This document shows, piece by piece, positions 14,918 through 15,810 of a DNA stretch of 15,810 nucleotides (position 1 is its first letter; each line of letters opens with the position of its first letter). A program made the position numbers and the translations under genes. A model generated the notes under the pieces. The model was given only the letters and a program-made list of their open reading frames with translations, was not told the origin of the DNA and did no database searches. Source of the DNA: an uncultured Lachnospiraceae bacterium (lineage in GTDB: Bacteria; Bacillota; Clostridia; Lachnospirales; Lachnospiraceae); NCBI GenBank assembly GCA_958446555.1, contig CAUCWU010000015.1:1-15810 (forward strand). The letters run 5' to 3'.

Positions 14918-15810
14918 GTGAGCAAGGCAGCATACAAAATAGCAAAGACAAATAAAATTAAGCGTTCAAGAGCCGACTTGATTTTTGATATCATTCTGTA
15001 TACGATTGGAATAATTCTGATTCTGATTACACTCTATCCGATGTACTTTATCGTAATCGCGTCCATCAGTGATCCGCAGCTGGTATCAAACGGCGAGATC
15101 ATGTTTATCCCGCGCGGCGTCAGCTTAAAGGCATATAAGCAGCTTTTAGGTTATACAAGACTCTGGACTGGCTACAGAAACACTATTATCTATGTAGTGC
15201 TTGGAACAATTATCACATTGGCTGTTAATATCCCGGCTTCTTACGCATTATCAAGAAAGAAGCTTTACGGCAAGAAATTGTTCAACATGTTCTACCTGAT
15301 TCCAATGTTCTTTACCGGTGGTCTGATTCCTACATACATGGTAGTAAAAAGTCTTGGATTGACCGATACAATGACCGTTATGGTGCTTCCATTCTCGGTT
15401 GTTACTTATTATATTATCGTTGGAAGAACTTTCTTTGAAAACAGCATTCCAGATGAACTTTGGGAGGCAGCACAGCTTGATGGCTGCGGTTACATTTCCT
15501 TCTTCTTTAAAATCTGTCTGCCGCTTTCTAAAGCAATCATCGCTGTTATAGCATTGTGGGCAGCAGTTGGACAGTGGAATGGCTACTTCAACGCATTGAT
15601 CTATTTAAGAAGTGAGGCACTTCAGCCATTGCAGATCGTTCTTAGAAACATCTTAATCAGTAACCAGACAATAAGTTCTATGATGACAGGATCAGCAGCA
15701 GTAGAAGCCAAGCAGATGGCCGATTTGATTAAGTATGCAGTAATCGTTGGCTTTGCAGCCAAAGCCTGTGGTTTTGTGGAAAACTGGGAGGACGCAAGGA
15801 CAAAGTCCAC
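14918..15810 (+). CDS. ABC sugar importer permease, LplC/YtcP type (second uptake system, subunit 2); 3' end outside window, C-terminus aberrant
   Basis: The frame is open from GTG 14918 to the last base (297 codons). GAAGGGGG (14903-14910) lies 7 nt before the GTG, and only 17 nt separate it from the previous stop. Residues from about 25 to 275 fit LplC/YtcP permeases (COG0395): TLYPMYFIVIASISDPQLV near the start, GLIPTYMVVKSLGL in the middle and an EAAQLDGCGYISF coupling loop from residue 183 followed by LPLSKA. After KYAVIV (about 15747) the protein should read like its paralogue at 7983-8888 (PxxxxYPFxQKYFVKGV). Instead it reads GFAAKACGFVENWEDARTKS, with no likeness to the family. The DNA there begins with a perfect inverted repeat. 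The reading frame stays open, so this may be an inserted element, a rearrangement or an assembly junction; if real, the subunit lacks its normal last membrane segment and tail. Confidence 0.85.
   Translation, partial: MSKAAYKIAKTNKIKRSRADLIFDIILYTIGIILILITLYPMYFIVIASISDPQLVSNGEIMFIPRGVSLKAYKQLLGYTRLWTGYRNTIIYVVLGTIITLAVNIPASYALSRKKLYGKKLFNMFYLIPMFFTGGLIPTYMVVKSLGLTDTMTVMVLPFSVVTYYIIVGRTFFENSIPDELWEAAQLDGCGYISFFFKICLPLSKAIIAVIALWAAVGQWNGYFNALIYLRSEALQPLQIVLRNILISNQTISSMMTGSAAVEAKQMADLIKYAVIVGFAAKACGFVENWEDARTKS
15749..15766 (+). repeat. Perfect inverted repeat at the point where the last permease diverges
   Basis: GGCTTTG, CAGC, CAAAGCC forms a 7-bp stem with a 4-nt loop. Just downstream are further hairpin-prone segments (GTTTT...AAAAC at 15771-15787 and GGAC-AAA-GTCC near 15799-15809). 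Stacked small hairpins starting exactly at the loss of homology are compatible with a palindromic mobile repeat end, but with 62 bp visible its class cannot be assigned. Confidence 0.5.

Noticed and set aside
15622..15810. Minus-strand open frame at the window's right edge
   Set aside because: It lies mostly opposite a well-supported permease coding region and has no recognisable domain; only its first ~20 codons fall in the divergent segment.
15756..15810. Resemblance of the GGACGCAAGG-containing tail to a c-di-GMP-I riboswitch core
   Set aside because: A few bases match (ACGCAA), but the expected GGCAAACC-like 5' strand and paired helices do not line up, and the sequence is cut by the window end.

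Overview
The window looks like part of a chromosome of an anaerobic gut-type Firmicute, most likely Lachnospiraceae/Clostridia. This rests on moderate-to-low GC with AT-rich intergenic spacers, strong GGAGG-type ribosome sites with some GTG starts, intrinsic terminators, LplB/LplC-type oligosaccharide permeases without a dedicated ATPase, and YesN/AraC-type regulators. All genes lie on the + strand. The family assignment is inference; no marker gene is present.

Region 1 (1-4003) is the 3' part of a very large gene for an alanine/glutamate/lysine/glutamine-rich coiled-coil protein. It has a Ser/Glu/Gln-rich linker and one C-terminal membrane segment, so it is probably a cell-surface fibre or stalk. 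It is built from long repeats of about 230 residues (copies at 1-151 partial, 464-1153, 2162-2851, and a degenerate copy at 3164-3514). Two spacers are exactly 312 bp and one is 1008 bp. Each unit carries a conserved 35-residue, cysteine-containing segment (SCDWENG...DERF...LIRAY). The gene ends at a good intrinsic terminator.

Region 2 (4081-12114) is a carbohydrate uptake and degradation locus: an AraC-type regulator with its own promoter; a promoter with a 14-bp palindrome in the leader; a secreted family-1 solute-binding protein; two permease subunits of the LplB and LplC/YtcP types; and a 996-residue cytoplasmic GH2 beta-galactosidase of the LacZ type. Hairpins with short T tracts separate binding protein from permeases and permeases from enzyme, which would suit graded expression within one operon. 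The simplest model is binding of a beta-galactose-containing oligosaccharide outside the cell, import through the two permeases powered by a shared MsmX-like ATPase encoded elsewhere, and hydrolysis in the cytoplasm.

Region 3 (12153-15810) starts with a YesN-type response regulator (receiver plus AraC DNA-binding domain) with no sensor kinase in the window. A spacer with tandem repeats and a strong terminator follows, then a second LplB/LplC-type permease pair. The last permease is cut by the window edge. Its final ~20 visible codons (from about 15748) no longer resemble the permease family, and the break coincides with a perfect 7-bp inverted repeat, suggesting an inserted element, rearrangement or assembly junction.

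The most unusual content is the modular repeat surface protein and the abrupt change at the 3' edge; the sugar locus itself is of a familiar kind.
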